Shown here: positions 35,822-43,818 of the stretch, piece after piece
How positions within the stretch are numbered: the first letter of the stretch is position 1
Layout: every line of letters starts with the position of its first letter
Assembly (NCBI RefSeq): GCF_022549355.1
Contig: NZ_JAKZGL010000002.1
Coordinates: 186,001-250,000 of the forward strand
Length of the DNA: 64,000 nucleotides
DNA from: Acinetobacter sp. NIPH 2699
Lineage (GTDB): Bacteria > Pseudomonadota > Gammaproteobacteria > Pseudomonadales > Moraxellaceae
Direction: 5' to 3'
Made by a program: the position numbers and the translations under genes
Notes under the pieces: model-generated
Told to the model about the DNA's origin: nothing
The model's database searches: none
What the model saw: only the letters and a program-made list of their open reading frames with translations

Positions 35822-38062
35822 CTAACTAAACTCTTGCGGATCAACATCAATCGACAGTCTGAGTTGGTGTTGACGAGGTAAATGTACCACTTGTTGCCAC
35901 CATTGGCGTAAATAAAAATGCAATTTTGCCCGATCAGCAGACAAAATCACCATGTGTGCACGGAAACGTCCTGCTTTTCGTTCCATTGGTGCAGGGATCG
36001 GTCCCCAGATATCGACTAGATCAGCAGCCATTGCTCTTAATTGTTGCGCGATTTCAGCTAAGAATTGTTGGCTATATGCTCGATCTTTGGATTCAACACG
36101 CACCAATACGGTATAACGATAGGGTGGCAGCATGGCGATCTTGCGCTCTGCTAACATTTGCTTCGCCACAGTCCGATAGTCATGCTCAATCAAGGTGGTC
36201 AGCATGGGGTGATCTGGGCGCAGACTTTGTAAATAAACACTGCCTTTATGCTCACCACGACCTGCACGACCTGCAACTTGAACGATCAGTTGCGCGGTAC
36301 GTTCAGGCGCACGTAGATCAACACTCAGCAAACCTGCATCAATATCTAAAATGGCCACCAGTGTGACATGGGGGAAATGATGTCCTTTGGCCAGCATTTG
36401 TGTGCCCAACAAAATATTGGGTTTGTTCTGCTGAATACGATCATAAATTTTTTGCCAGCTCCCCACACGACTGGTACTGTCGCGATCAACCCGAATCACC
36501 TCATGATGAGGGAAAAGCTCTTGTAAGTGTTCCTCAAGTTTGGCTGTGCCAGCACCAATGGTTTTGAGCGTTTGTTTTTGGCATGCAGGGCATTCATCAG
36601 GTAGGCGATGAATGGTGCCACAGTGATGGCAATGTAAATAGTGATATGGTTGAGAATGCAGGGTAAAGTGAGCATCACAATGTGGGCAATTGGCTTGCCA
36701 ACCACAACTTTCACACATCAGTATCGGTGCATAACCTCGACGATTGAGAAAGATCAGCACTTGTTCCTTACGTTCTAAGGTGAGTTTGATCTGTTCGATT
36801 AAGTTTTGGCTTATGCCATGTTTTTTCTTGGCAATTTTTAAATCAATCACATGCATCTTCGGTAAAACAGCGACCCCAGCACGTTGATTGAGTTCAAGCA
36901 AATGCAGCTTTCCTGATTCCACCAAATGATAACTATCAATACTTGGTGTTGCAGAACCTAGAATTACTGGGCAGCCTTGCAAATGCCCCCGATACAAAGC
37001 CACATCTCGGGCATGGTAGCGGAAGCCTTCTTGTTGTTTGTATGAGAGATCATGTTCCTCATCTAGGATGATCAAGCCAAGCTGAGGGAGTGGCGTATAG
37101 ATTGCAGAGCGTGTGCCGATGATGATGGATGCTTTGCCTGCTTGTGCGTGTTGCCATGCTTGCAAGCGTTTCGAGTCATTTAAACCAGAGTGCATCAAAG
37201 CCACATCGCAATGGAAACGTGATTTAAATCGAGCAACTGTTTGTGGGGTAAGACCAATCTCAGGCACAAGGACCAGCACTTGTTTACCTTGTTTTAGTAC
37301 CTCATACATGACTTGCAAATAAACTTCGGTTTTGCCACTGCCTGTTAAGCCATCGAGCAAAAACGCTTGATAATGATGTTGTGCTTTGAGGATCTCTTGA
37401 ATGGCTTTTTTTTGATCCTCATTTGGGGTTAAGGGGACTTGTGCCAACTGCACTGGCGTTGGTGTAAAGTCATGCGGTTCAAGACGACACTCAATCAGTC
37501 CCTTTTTTTCCAGTGCTTTGAGCGTTGCTGTTTCCACACCACTCAAATTTAAAATATTTTCAGTGGTACCTTGTGGATGAAGTTTTAAGACTTGGTAAGC
37601 ATCATATTGTTTTTGAGAGCGTTTTAACAAAGCATCAGGATTGTCATGCGGCGTGATATTCCACTGATGAAATAGAATATCTAGGGCACGTCCTTGTCTT
37701 AATAAGGTGGGTAAAGCACTTTGCATCACTTCGCCAATCGGGAATTGATAATATTGCGCTGACCATGTCACCAAAGTTAAAACTTGCTGATCTACAATCG
37801 CCTGTTGATCGAGCAGTTCGGTAATGGCTTTAAGCTTGAATTGTCCAGTAAATGTCTCGTTAGGATCAACCTTTTCAGTAATGATCCCAACAAGGTTTTG
37901 TCGGCCAAAAGAAATGGCAACGCGTGCACCTACCTGTGCCTGCGCATATTGTTCAGCACTGACTGTATAGTCAAACATGTCATACACAAATACAGGTATG
38001 GCGACTCGAATACGGTAAAGAATAGCGTTAGAATTTTCGGTAGGCATATAGGCTTTATTCAT
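35822..38062 (-). CDS. priA: Primosomal helicase PriA
   Basis: PriA restarts collapsed replication forks; it recognises forked or D-loop DNA and reloads DnaB. The 746 residues show the N-terminal DNA-binding domain and Walker A LLDGLTGSGKTEVYLQV. They also show the DEEH box (LIILDEEHDLSYKQQEGFRYHARDVAL), the paired zinc-binding cysteines (CESCGWQANCPHCD, then CHHCG and CPACQ) and the C-terminal helicase motifs (GTQMLAKGHHFPHVTLVAIL). The start could be the ATG at 38062 or the one five codons later. Divergent from gspF. Confidence 0.96.
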   Translation of the reverse strand: MNKAYMPTENSNAILYRIRVAIPVFVYDMFDYTVSAEQYAQAQVGARVAISFGRQNLVGIITEKVDPNETFTGQFKLKAITELLDQQAIVDQQVLTLVTWSAQYYQFPIGEVMQSALPTLLRQGRALDILFHQWNITPHDNPDALLKRSQKQYDAYQVLKLHPQGTTENILNLSGVETATLKALEKKGLIECRLEPHDFTPTPVQLAQVPLTPNEDQKKAIQEILKAQHHYQAFLLDGLTGSGKTEVYLQVMYEVLKQGKQVLVLVPEIGLTPQTVARFKSRFHCDVALMHSGLNDSKRLQAWQHAQAGKASIIIGTRSAIYTPLPQLGLIILDEEHDLSYKQQEGFRYHARDVALYRGHLQGCPVILGSATPSIDSYHLVESGKLHLLELNQRAGVAVLPKMHVIDLKIAKKKHGISQNLIEQIKLTLERKEQVLIFLNRRGYAPILMCESCGWQANCPHCDAHFTLHSQPYHYLHCHHCGTIHRLPDECPACQKQTLKTIGAGTAKLEEHLQELFPHHEVIRVDRDSTSRVGSWQKIYDRIQQNKPNILLGTQMLAKGHHFPHVTLVAILDIDAGLLSVDLRAPERTAQLIVQVAGRAGRGEHKGSVYLQSLRPDHPMLTTLIEHDYRTVAKQMLAERKIAMLPPYRYTVLVRVESKDRAYSQQFLAEIAQQLRAMAADLVDIWGPIPAPMERKAGRFRAHMVILSADRAKLHFYLRQWWQQVVHLPRQHQLRLSIDVDPQEFS

Positions 38063-38263
38063 GTGTTAAATGGTACGATTTCATACCTTGTTTGAATCAT
38101 TTTAGCTGATAAAGCAAGACATGGATGAAATATCAATCAGCCCTGTGCTAAAGTGCTGTGCACTATGCCAATCTACATCAGATTTCTTGCGGGGCTTTGG
38201 CTTCTCATCTCTGACAAGGATGCCGCTGAACAACAACTATTTTGGGACAATTAGAACAGAACC

Positions 38264-39469
38264 ATGCCAGCTTATCAATTTACTGCTATTGATGCTTCTG
38301 GAAAGCAACACAAAGGTGTGCTTGAAGGAGATTCCGCACGTCAAATTCGTCAACAGTTACGAGATAAAGCATGGACACCGATTGCGGTTGAAACCGTTGA
38401 ACAAAAAGATAAACAGCAACAACGTTCATGGTTTAAAAAGGGCTTTAGTGCTTATGATTTAGCTTTGATGACACGTCAGCTTTCGGTGTTGGTTGCTGCG
38501 GGTATTCCGCTGGAAGAAGCGTTACGCGCGGTCAGTAAACAAAGCGAAAAATCGCATGTACAAAACTTACTGTCATCTGTACGTTCAAAAGTGCTAGAAG
38601 GTCATTCGCTCGCACAAGCCATGCAGCAATCAGGACGATTCCCTGAACTCTATATCGCCACGGTGGCAGCAGGCGAGCGCTCAGGACATTTGGATCTCAT
38701 TTTAGATCAGCTTTCTGATTACACTGAAAATCGTTTTGCGATGCAAAAGAAAATTCAGGGCGCGATGATCTATCCGATTATCTTGATGCTGATGTCATTC
38801 GCAATCGTGATGGGACTGATGACCTATGTGGTTCCTGAAATTGTGAAGACTTTTGAACAGAGTAAAGAAGCATTACCTTGGATTACGGTGTTGTTGATGA
38901 AAGCCAGTGCATTTATCAAGCAAACATGGATTGGGATATTGCTCTTGGCTTTTATTGTCATTGTTTTATTCACACGCTTTTTACGAACCACCGCAGGGCA
39001 CTACGCATTTGACCGATTAACGCTCAGATTGCCACTATTTGGTAAACTTTCACGTGGTATAAATGCAGCACGATTTGCCAGTACCTTGTCTATTCTGACC
39101 CGATCAGGTGTACCTTTGGTAGAGGCGCTACGCATCGGTGCAGAAGTCAGCAATAACTGGGTGGTACGTGATGCGATTCAAGTCGCAATGGAACGTGTAA
39201 CAGAAGGTGGTAATTTGGCAACGCAGTTAGAGCGATGCGGTTATTTTCCGCCAATGATGGTACAAATGATCCGAAGTGGTGAGGCATCAGGTGAACTGGA
39301 TCGCATGTTAGATCGCGCATCGACGATGCAAGATCGTGAGGTCACCACATTTATATCGACCATGTTGGCATTGCTTGAACCCTTGATGCTGGTTTTTATG
39401 GCAGCCATTGTCTTGGTGATTGTGATTGCGGTTATGTTGCCAATTATTAATATGAATAATATGATTTGA
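38264..39469 (+). CDS. gspF: Type II secretion inner-membrane protein GspF
   Basis: GspF is the polytopic inner-membrane platform protein of the type II secretion system. The 401 residues contain two T2SSF domains (about 65-190 and 270-390) with three transmembrane segments. Start MPAYQFTAIDASGKQHKGVLEGD and the sequence LALMTRQLSVLVAAGIPLEEAL are typical. Its TGA stop overlaps the gspG start (TGATG), indicating translational coupling. The other gsp genes are absent here, as is common in Acinetobacter, where the gsp genes are scattered. Confidence 0.95.
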   Translation: MPAYQFTAIDASGKQHKGVLEGDSARQIRQQLRDKAWTPIAVETVEQKDKQQQRSWFKKGFSAYDLALMTRQLSVLVAAGIPLEEALRAVSKQSEKSHVQNLLSSVRSKVLEGHSLAQAMQQSGRFPELYIATVAAGERSGHLDLILDQLSDYTENRFAMQKKIQGAMIYPIILMLMSFAIVMGLMTYVVPEIVKTFEQSKEALPWITVLLMKASAFIKQTWIGILLLAFIVIVLFTRFLRTTAGHYAFDRLTLRLPLFGKLSRGINAARFASTLSILTRSGVPLVEALRIGAEVSNNWVVRDAIQVAMERVTEGGNLATQLERCGYFPPMMVQMIRSGEASGELDRMLDRASTMQDREVTTFISTMLALLEPLMLVFMAAIVLVIVIAVMLPIINMNNMI

Positions 39470-40086
39470 TGAGTGATGTAAAAGAGATGAATAGGAATAA
39501 ACAGAAGATGCAAAATAAAGAAGTTGCTGTTGATAATACTCAAGCCCCAAGCATAGCTGCTCCTCTTGCGGCATCATGCCACTCCGAGCACAGCTCTCCG
39601 TCTTGCGCTGATCCTCGCACTCGCAGCACAGCTTCTCCTCTTGCGACCCGACCGAGCGTTGCTCGGTTTTCTCGGGTCTCAGGATTTACCCTGATTGAAG
39701 TGATGGTTGTGATTGTGATTTTAGGTGTTTTAGCGGCATTGATCGTACCCAATGTAATGGGACGTGGTGAAAAAGCCAAAGTGGATACCACCAGTATTAC
39801 TTTAAAAGGTGTGGCTGGGGCATTGGATCAATATAAATTAGATAATGGTCGTTATCCATCCATGCAAGATGGTGGTTTAGATGCTTTGGTTAATCAACCT
39901 GCATCTGCAAAAAACTGGTTGCCAGGCGGTTATGTCAAAGGTGGTTATCCGAAAGACAGTTGGGAAAATGATTTGCAATATGTAATGCCAGGTCGTGAAG
40001 GGCGTTCATTTGATTTATATTCGTTTGGTGCGGATGGTAAAGAAGGTGGCGAAGGCAATGATGCAGATATTTATTATCAGCCATAA
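39469..40086 (+). CDS. gspG: Type II secretion major pseudopilin GspG with unusual leader
   Basis: GspG is the major pseudopilin of the type II secretion piston. The mature part is normal: the cleavage site G/FTLIEVMVVIVILGVLAALIVPNVMGRGEKAK, the conserved YKLDNGRYPSMQDG-type stretch and the calcium-loop region to the end DADIYYQP. The leader is abnormal, about 72 residues from the ATG at 39469 (about 59 if the ATG at 39508 is used) against a usual 6-15. The excess (NTQAPSIAAP to SVARFSR) is encoded by a GC-rich repeat block at 39541-39670. There is no in-frame start after the block, so it must be translated for GspG to be made. Confidence 0.9.
   Translation: MSDVKEMNRNKQKMQNKEVAVDNTQAPSIAAPLAASCHSEHSSPSCADPRTRSTASPLATRPSVARFSRVSGFTLIEVMVVIVILGVLAALIVPNVMGRGEKAKVDTTSITLKGVAGALDQYKLDNGRYPSMQDGGLDALVNQPASAKNWLPGGYVKGGYPKDSWENDLQYVMPGREGRSFDLYSFGADGKEGGEGNDADIYYQP
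39550..39644 (-). repeat. Three imperfect ~37-bp repeats inside the gspG leader
   Basis: Related 20-bp cores start at 39550, 39587 and 39625: AGCATAGCTGCTCCTCTTGC, AGCACAGCTCTCCGTCTTGC and AGCACAGCTTCTCCTCTTGC. Just after them, ACCGAGC-GTT-GCTCGGT forms a perfect hairpin (about 39650-39666). The block is much richer in G+C than the gene around it and keeps the reading frame open. Confidence 0.8.
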
Positions 40087-40099
40087 TTTTTAATTCAAG

Positions 40100-40145
40100 T
40101 TATCACTTCATTCAATCCTTAAATAAATCAAGAGTGAAGTGATAA
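40100..40145 (+). terminator. Hairpin after gspG
   Basis: TTATCACTTCA (40100-40110) and TGAAGTGATAA (40135-40145) form perfect 11-bp arms around a 24-nt loop, followed by TGTTTCTT. The long loop makes it a weak terminator. The rest of the 265-bp gap to 40351 is AT-rich without visible genes. Confidence 0.45.
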
Positions 40146-40351
40146 TGTTTCTTGATTCTAAAATATAATCTAAATATATGAAATATAAAAATATAATAAA
40201 ATACTGGATATTTGATAGTTATAATAAGAACTATTCCCATATCTAATAGTTACAAGAAAAAGAAATTATGCATGAAAATAGCCTTTTTCTTTCGTTAAAA
40301 GCTTTGCATAATCAATCCAAATCATAAAAATGATATATGTGGAGGTCGCAG

Positions 40352-40696
40352 ATGAAAGCATTTTTTGTGTTGGATGAGCTGAATCAGTTTCATTGGGCAA
40401 TGCTTAAATCTGTATTGCTCATTTTAAGTTTATTACCGATTAGTGAAGCTGCATTAAACTTGTGGCAAACAACGGAAGGCAGTAGCCAAATCATGATTGG
40501 CTTTTTTGCACTGAGTATGCTGAGTGCTTGGTTTGTACTTTGTTTTCTAAGTGCTTTGAAAACCAGTGTTTGGGATAATAAAGCATTAATTACTAACTAT
40601 GAGCAATTATTATTTAAAGCCTATCGCTATATTCCCATGTTGTTTTTGTCCAGTTTAGTCGCATATTTAAGTGTGCAATTATCACTGGCATTTTGA
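40352..40696 (+). CDS. Small membrane protein of unknown function
   Basis: 114 residues starting MKAFFVLDELNQFHWAMLKS at ATG 40352, which follows a GGAGG ribosome-binding site by 7 nt. Three hydrophobic segments at about 18-35, 49-70 and 90-110 predict a small inner-membrane protein. I do not recognise a family. It is followed by a strong terminator shared with lnt. Confidence 0.65.
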   Translation: MKAFFVLDELNQFHWAMLKSVLLILSLLPISEAALNLWQTTEGSSQIMIGFFALSMLSAWFVLCFLSALKTSVWDNKALITNYEQLLFKAYRYIPMLFLSSLVAYLSVQLSLAF

Positions 40697-40715
40697 TTTT
40701 CACTGATTCAAATAA

Positions 40716-40746
40716 AAAAGAGCGTTTTATTTAAAAACGCTCTTTT
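40716..40746. terminator. Bidirectional terminator between a small membrane gene and lnt
   Basis: AAAAGAGCGTTTT (40716-40728) pairs with AAAACGCTCTTTT (40734-40746). A and T runs on either side let it act for both converging transcripts. Confidence 0.88.
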
Positions 40747-40757
40747 CATATCATCTA

Positions 40758-42317
40758 TCATCGCCGTGATTTAAATGAAACATCCACCTTACGCGGACGA
40801 TAGAACCAACCCAACATCAGTAAAACAACTGAGAAGATGAGGATCGGGTAATCACTTAAACGGCTATATAAGGTTTGCCCTTGCATTGCGGGTAATTCGC
40901 CACGTAACACGAACTCTTGATCCATTGGTGCTTGTTTTACAATATGACCTTGATGATCAATAAATGCGGTGACACCTGTATTGGTGGCACGAATAAACCA
41001 ACGCCCATTTTCTTTGGCACGCATTTGTACCATTTGTAAATGTTGCCAAGGTCCTGCTGTATCTGTAAACCACGCATCATTAGAAACGGTAATGAGAAAG
41101 TCACTATTCAATGCATTACGACGAGTCAGATTTGGATAGGCAACTTCATAGCAAATCGCTGCGGCTAACGCATGTCCCTTCACTGTTAATGGTTTTTGCT
41201 CAGAACTACCACTAGAAAAACCAGCCATACTGACATCATTTTGCATGGCGGGTAGTACCCATTTTAGCAAGCCTGATAACGGAATATATTCGCCAAAGGG
41301 AACCAAGCGTTGTTTCTTATATAAGCCAGAAGAGTCGCTGCCAGATGCCATAATGCTGTTGTAGTACTGTGGCTCACCAACTTGTTGTGATTTAGGAATA
41401 TCCCAATATGGAATCCCTGTGACCCATGCACTATCTGTTTTCTTGGCTTGAACCGCCATTGCGTCCAAAAACTCTGGAATATCTGTCTGAAATAATGGAA
41501 TTGAAGACTCAGGCCAAACAATCAGGTCGCGGCCCCATTCTTTACGCGTTAGCGTTGCATAAATTTCGAGGGTCTTGATCTGGTATTCAGTTAACCATTT
41601 TAGATCTTGTGGAATATTGCCCTGAATCAAGGAAACGCTGAGCGGCTTTGCGGCTTTAGGCTGTACAAATTGAATATACCCGACAGCCCATGCACCGAAA
41701 ACCAATAGGGTAGCGGGAATAGCCCAAAACCAGCGACGATTTAAAATCTCGACCAAGGCACAGGCAAGGACAATCACCACGAATGAGACGGCATAAACAC
41801 CAAATAATGGTGCATAGCCATCTAATAGTCGTTCAGTAAAAGCATAGCCTGCAAATAACCATGGGAAACCAGTAAATATCCAAGTTTTTGCCCATTCAAA
41901 TAAGACCCAAAGGGGAGCAAAGGTCAGTGGTGTTTCTGGGAAGAAACGACGATATAGCCATGTTTGAAAAGCGGTAAATAATCCCATCAACAGTGCCATG
42001 ACGACGATCATTAGAACACTTAGAATCGCATTGGTATCGCCATAGACATGGATCGAGGTGTAGAGCCAAAATGCCCCGACAAACCATAAACCGAATCCAT
42101 AAGCCCATCCTAAAACAAAGGCTTGTTTAGGACTGCGTTGGCGCAAGACCGCATATAGCAATGCTGGTGACAAAATCGCCAACCACCAAAAATAATAGGG
42201 TGCAAGTGCCAAACTAAAGATTGCACCCGATATGAGTGCAATCAACAGTGGAACGATAAAAGGAAGCTGTTTTTGTGGTTGAGAAGGATTTAACAGTTTT
42301 TCAAAATAGGTTCTCAT
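40758..42317 (-). CDS. lnt: Apolipoprotein N-acyltransferase Lnt
   Basis: Lnt performs the last step of lipoprotein maturation, N-acylating the lipidated cysteine in the inner membrane. The 519 residues have six N-terminal transmembrane helices and a periplasmic nitrilase-like domain. The catalytic residues are visible: Glu in LIVWPESSIPLF, Lys in YKKQRLVPFGEYIPL and Cys in LAAAICYEVAYPNL. A final helix precedes the basic tail. It overlaps corC by 4 bp, the usual corC-lnt pair. The five lipoproteins at 19502-22132 would be among its substrates. Confidence 0.95.
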   Translation of the reverse strand: MRTYFEKLLNPSQPQKQLPFIVPLLIALISGAIFSLALAPYYFWWLAILSPALLYAVLRQRSPKQAFVLGWAYGFGLWFVGAFWLYTSIHVYGDTNAILSVLMIVVMALLMGLFTAFQTWLYRRFFPETPLTFAPLWVLFEWAKTWIFTGFPWLFAGYAFTERLLDGYAPLFGVYAVSFVVIVLACALVEILNRRWFWAIPATLLVFGAWAVGYIQFVQPKAAKPLSVSLIQGNIPQDLKWLTEYQIKTLEIYATLTRKEWGRDLIVWPESSIPLFQTDIPEFLDAMAVQAKKTDSAWVTGIPYWDIPKSQQVGEPQYYNSIMASGSDSSGLYKKQRLVPFGEYIPLSGLLKWVLPAMQNDVSMAGFSSGSSEQKPLTVKGHALAAAICYEVAYPNLTRRNALNSDFLITVSNDAWFTDTAGPWQHLQMVQMRAKENGRWFIRATNTGVTAFIDHQGHIVKQAPMDQEFVLRGELPAMQGQTLYSRLSDYPILIFSVVLLMLGWFYRPRKVDVSFKSRR

Positions 42318-43153
42318 GAACGGACAGCTCGAATCAGATGGATCGTACGCGCATCTGCTTCAATAATGGTAAATTGCCAAGCATCAAGTTCAATGGTTTG
42401 ACCTTGTAAATCACTGACTAGACCAATTTCTTGTAGCAGTAAGCCGCCCATAGTTTCAACTTCATCATCAGAAAAATCAGCATTTAAAATGGTGTTGAAA
42501 TGTTCAATTGGTGTAAGTGCTTGAACGATCCATGTGTTTGCTGTGGTTGGATCATTGTCTGGCACGATATATAAGGCTTCTTCATCTGCAATATCGTGCT
42601 CGTCTTCAATTTCACCAACGATTTCTTCAAGGATGTCTTCCAGCGTCACTAAACCAGACGTTGAACCATACTCATCAATCACAATGGCAATATGTGTTTG
42701 CGTGTTTTTTAACATCCGTAAGACTTGGTCTGTACGCGCACTTTCAGGCACAAAGACTGGCTGGCGCATTAAGGCACGAATATCAACTTTCACATTGCGA
42801 TCAGTTAAAAACGGTAAGAGGTCTTTTGCTAATAGCACCCCAACGACATTATCGCTTTGATCTGCTGAAAATACAGGAAAACGTGAATGAGCTGAATCAA
42901 TGAGGACATCCAAGATATCGAGTAACTGGTCATCTTCTTGTAAGCTAATCATCGCTGTACGCGGGGTCATCACTTCTCGAATCTTTGTTGCTGGCAGATC
43001 AAGAACACCCTCAAGCATAGCAACAGTATCTGGCTCTAAAAAGCGACGTGAGTCTTGGACTAACTTGAGTAATTCATCGCGGGTTTCAGGTGCAGTACCT
43101 AACCATTTTCTTAGGCCACGCATACCCCACGACGGACTGGATTCCTCGATCAT
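42314..43153 (-). CDS. corC: CorC/HlyC-family CBS-domain protein
   Basis: A cytoplasmic CBS-domain protein linked to magnesium and cobalt efflux. The 279 residues contain a CBS pair (about 65-185, beginning VMTPRTAMISLQEDD and including VGVLLAKDLLPFL). IVIDEYGSTSGLVTLEDILEEIVGEIEDEHD follows, then a CorC_HlyC domain (about 195-275). It lacks the transmembrane DUF21 domain, as expected for CorC. Upstream of, and overlapping, lnt by 4 bp. Confidence 0.93.
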   Translation of the reverse strand: MIEESSPSWGMRGLRKWLGTAPETRDELLKLVQDSRRFLEPDTVAMLEGVLDLPATKIREVMTPRTAMISLQEDDQLLDILDVLIDSAHSRFPVFSADQSDNVVGVLLAKDLLPFLTDRNVKVDIRALMRQPVFVPESARTDQVLRMLKNTQTHIAIVIDEYGSTSGLVTLEDILEEIVGEIEDEHDIADEEALYIVPDNDPTTANTWIVQALTPIEHFNTILNADFSDDEVETMGGLLLQEIGLVSDLQGQTIELDAWQFTIIEADARTIHLIRAVRS

Positions 43154-43333
43154 GATCTTTCCTAAAGACTCTCTATATCAATTAGATGATTTTCATCATA
43201 CCGAAGAAAAAGCAGATATGCATCAATAAAACCATGTAAAAAACGTACAGTTTTTCAAAAAACTGCTAAGGATTTCTAAATCATCGCTTTATGTTAAAAT
43301 GTTAAAATGTGAAAATTCGAATATTTGAGTTTT

Positions 43334-43594
43334 ATGATGTCGGAACAATCAAAACTTGCTACTGTTCAACTCAATACTAGAGGGTTACGTTGCCCTGAGC
43401 CTGTGATGATGTTGCATCAAGCGATCCGTAGAGCAAAGTCGGGTGATATTGTTGAAGTGTTTGCAACCGATCCTTCTACTTCATGGGATATCCCAAAATT
43501 TTGTATGCATTTGGGGCATGAGTTATTGCTCAAAGAAGAAAGCCTTGATGAGCAGAGCAATACTGAATATCGTTATTTGGTGCAGAAAGGTTAA
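43334..43594 (+). CDS. TusA-family sulfur carrier protein
   Basis: 86 residues with the TusA signature TRGLRCPEPVMMLHQAIR (catalytic Cys20). TusA relays sulfur from IscS for the 2-thiouridine modification of tRNA. The start is ATG 43334 or 43337. The sequence SGDIVEVFATDPSTSWDIPKF fits the family. The C-terminus YRYLVQKG is also typical. Single gene followed by a strong terminator. Confidence 0.88.
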   Translation: MMSEQSKLATVQLNTRGLRCPEPVMMLHQAIRRAKSGDIVEVFATDPSTSWDIPKFCMHLGHELLLKEESLDEQSNTEYRYLVQKG

Positions 43595-43630
43595 GTTTGG
43601 ATTTCAATTTATTTGTGCTAAATAATACCA

Positions 43631-43670
43631 CGCATAAAAAAACCGAGTTGAAACTCGGTTTTTTTATGCG
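43631..43670. terminator. Perfect 18-bp terminator hairpin
   Basis: Arms at 43631-43648 and 43653-43670 are fully complementary (CGCATAAAAAAACCGAGT and its complement) with the loop TGAA. A and T runs inside the arms make it work in both directions, for tusA and for the converging ETF-QO gene. Confidence 0.93.
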
Positions 43671-43818
43671 ATTACATATTCGGGTAGTTCGGACCACCAC
43701 CACCTGAGGCAGGAAGAACAAAGCAAGGCTTTGTCCTGCCGCAAGTGTAAAAGCTATGCTTTTGCAGAGAAGGTGGCTGTTCTATTACATATTCGGGTAG
43801 TTCGGACCACCACCACCT
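43671..43818. repeat. 35-bp direct duplication flanking a 78-bp palindromic insert
   Basis: The 35 bp at 43671-43705 (beginning ATTACATATTCGGGTAGTTC) recur exactly at 43784-43818, where they form the last codons and stop of the ETF-QO gene. Between them lie 78 bp with two hairpins: CAAAGC-AAG-GCTTTG (43719-43733), inside outer GGCAGGA / TCCTGCC arms, and AAAAGC-TAT-GCTTTT (43749-43763). The arrangement looks like an insertion with duplication of the gene end, leaving the protein intact and placing the old gene end beside the terminator. Confidence 0.85.

Noticed and set aside
35576..35881. 101-codon plus-strand frame across the end of priA
   Set aside because: It runs through the palindrome and over the antisense of priA; no ribosome-binding site or family resemblance.
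39466..39508. gspG starts at TTG 39466 and ATG 39487
   Set aside because: ATG 39469 is coupled to the gspF stop and ATG 39508 has an AGGA upstream; the other two have neither advantage. None of the choices removes the odd leader.
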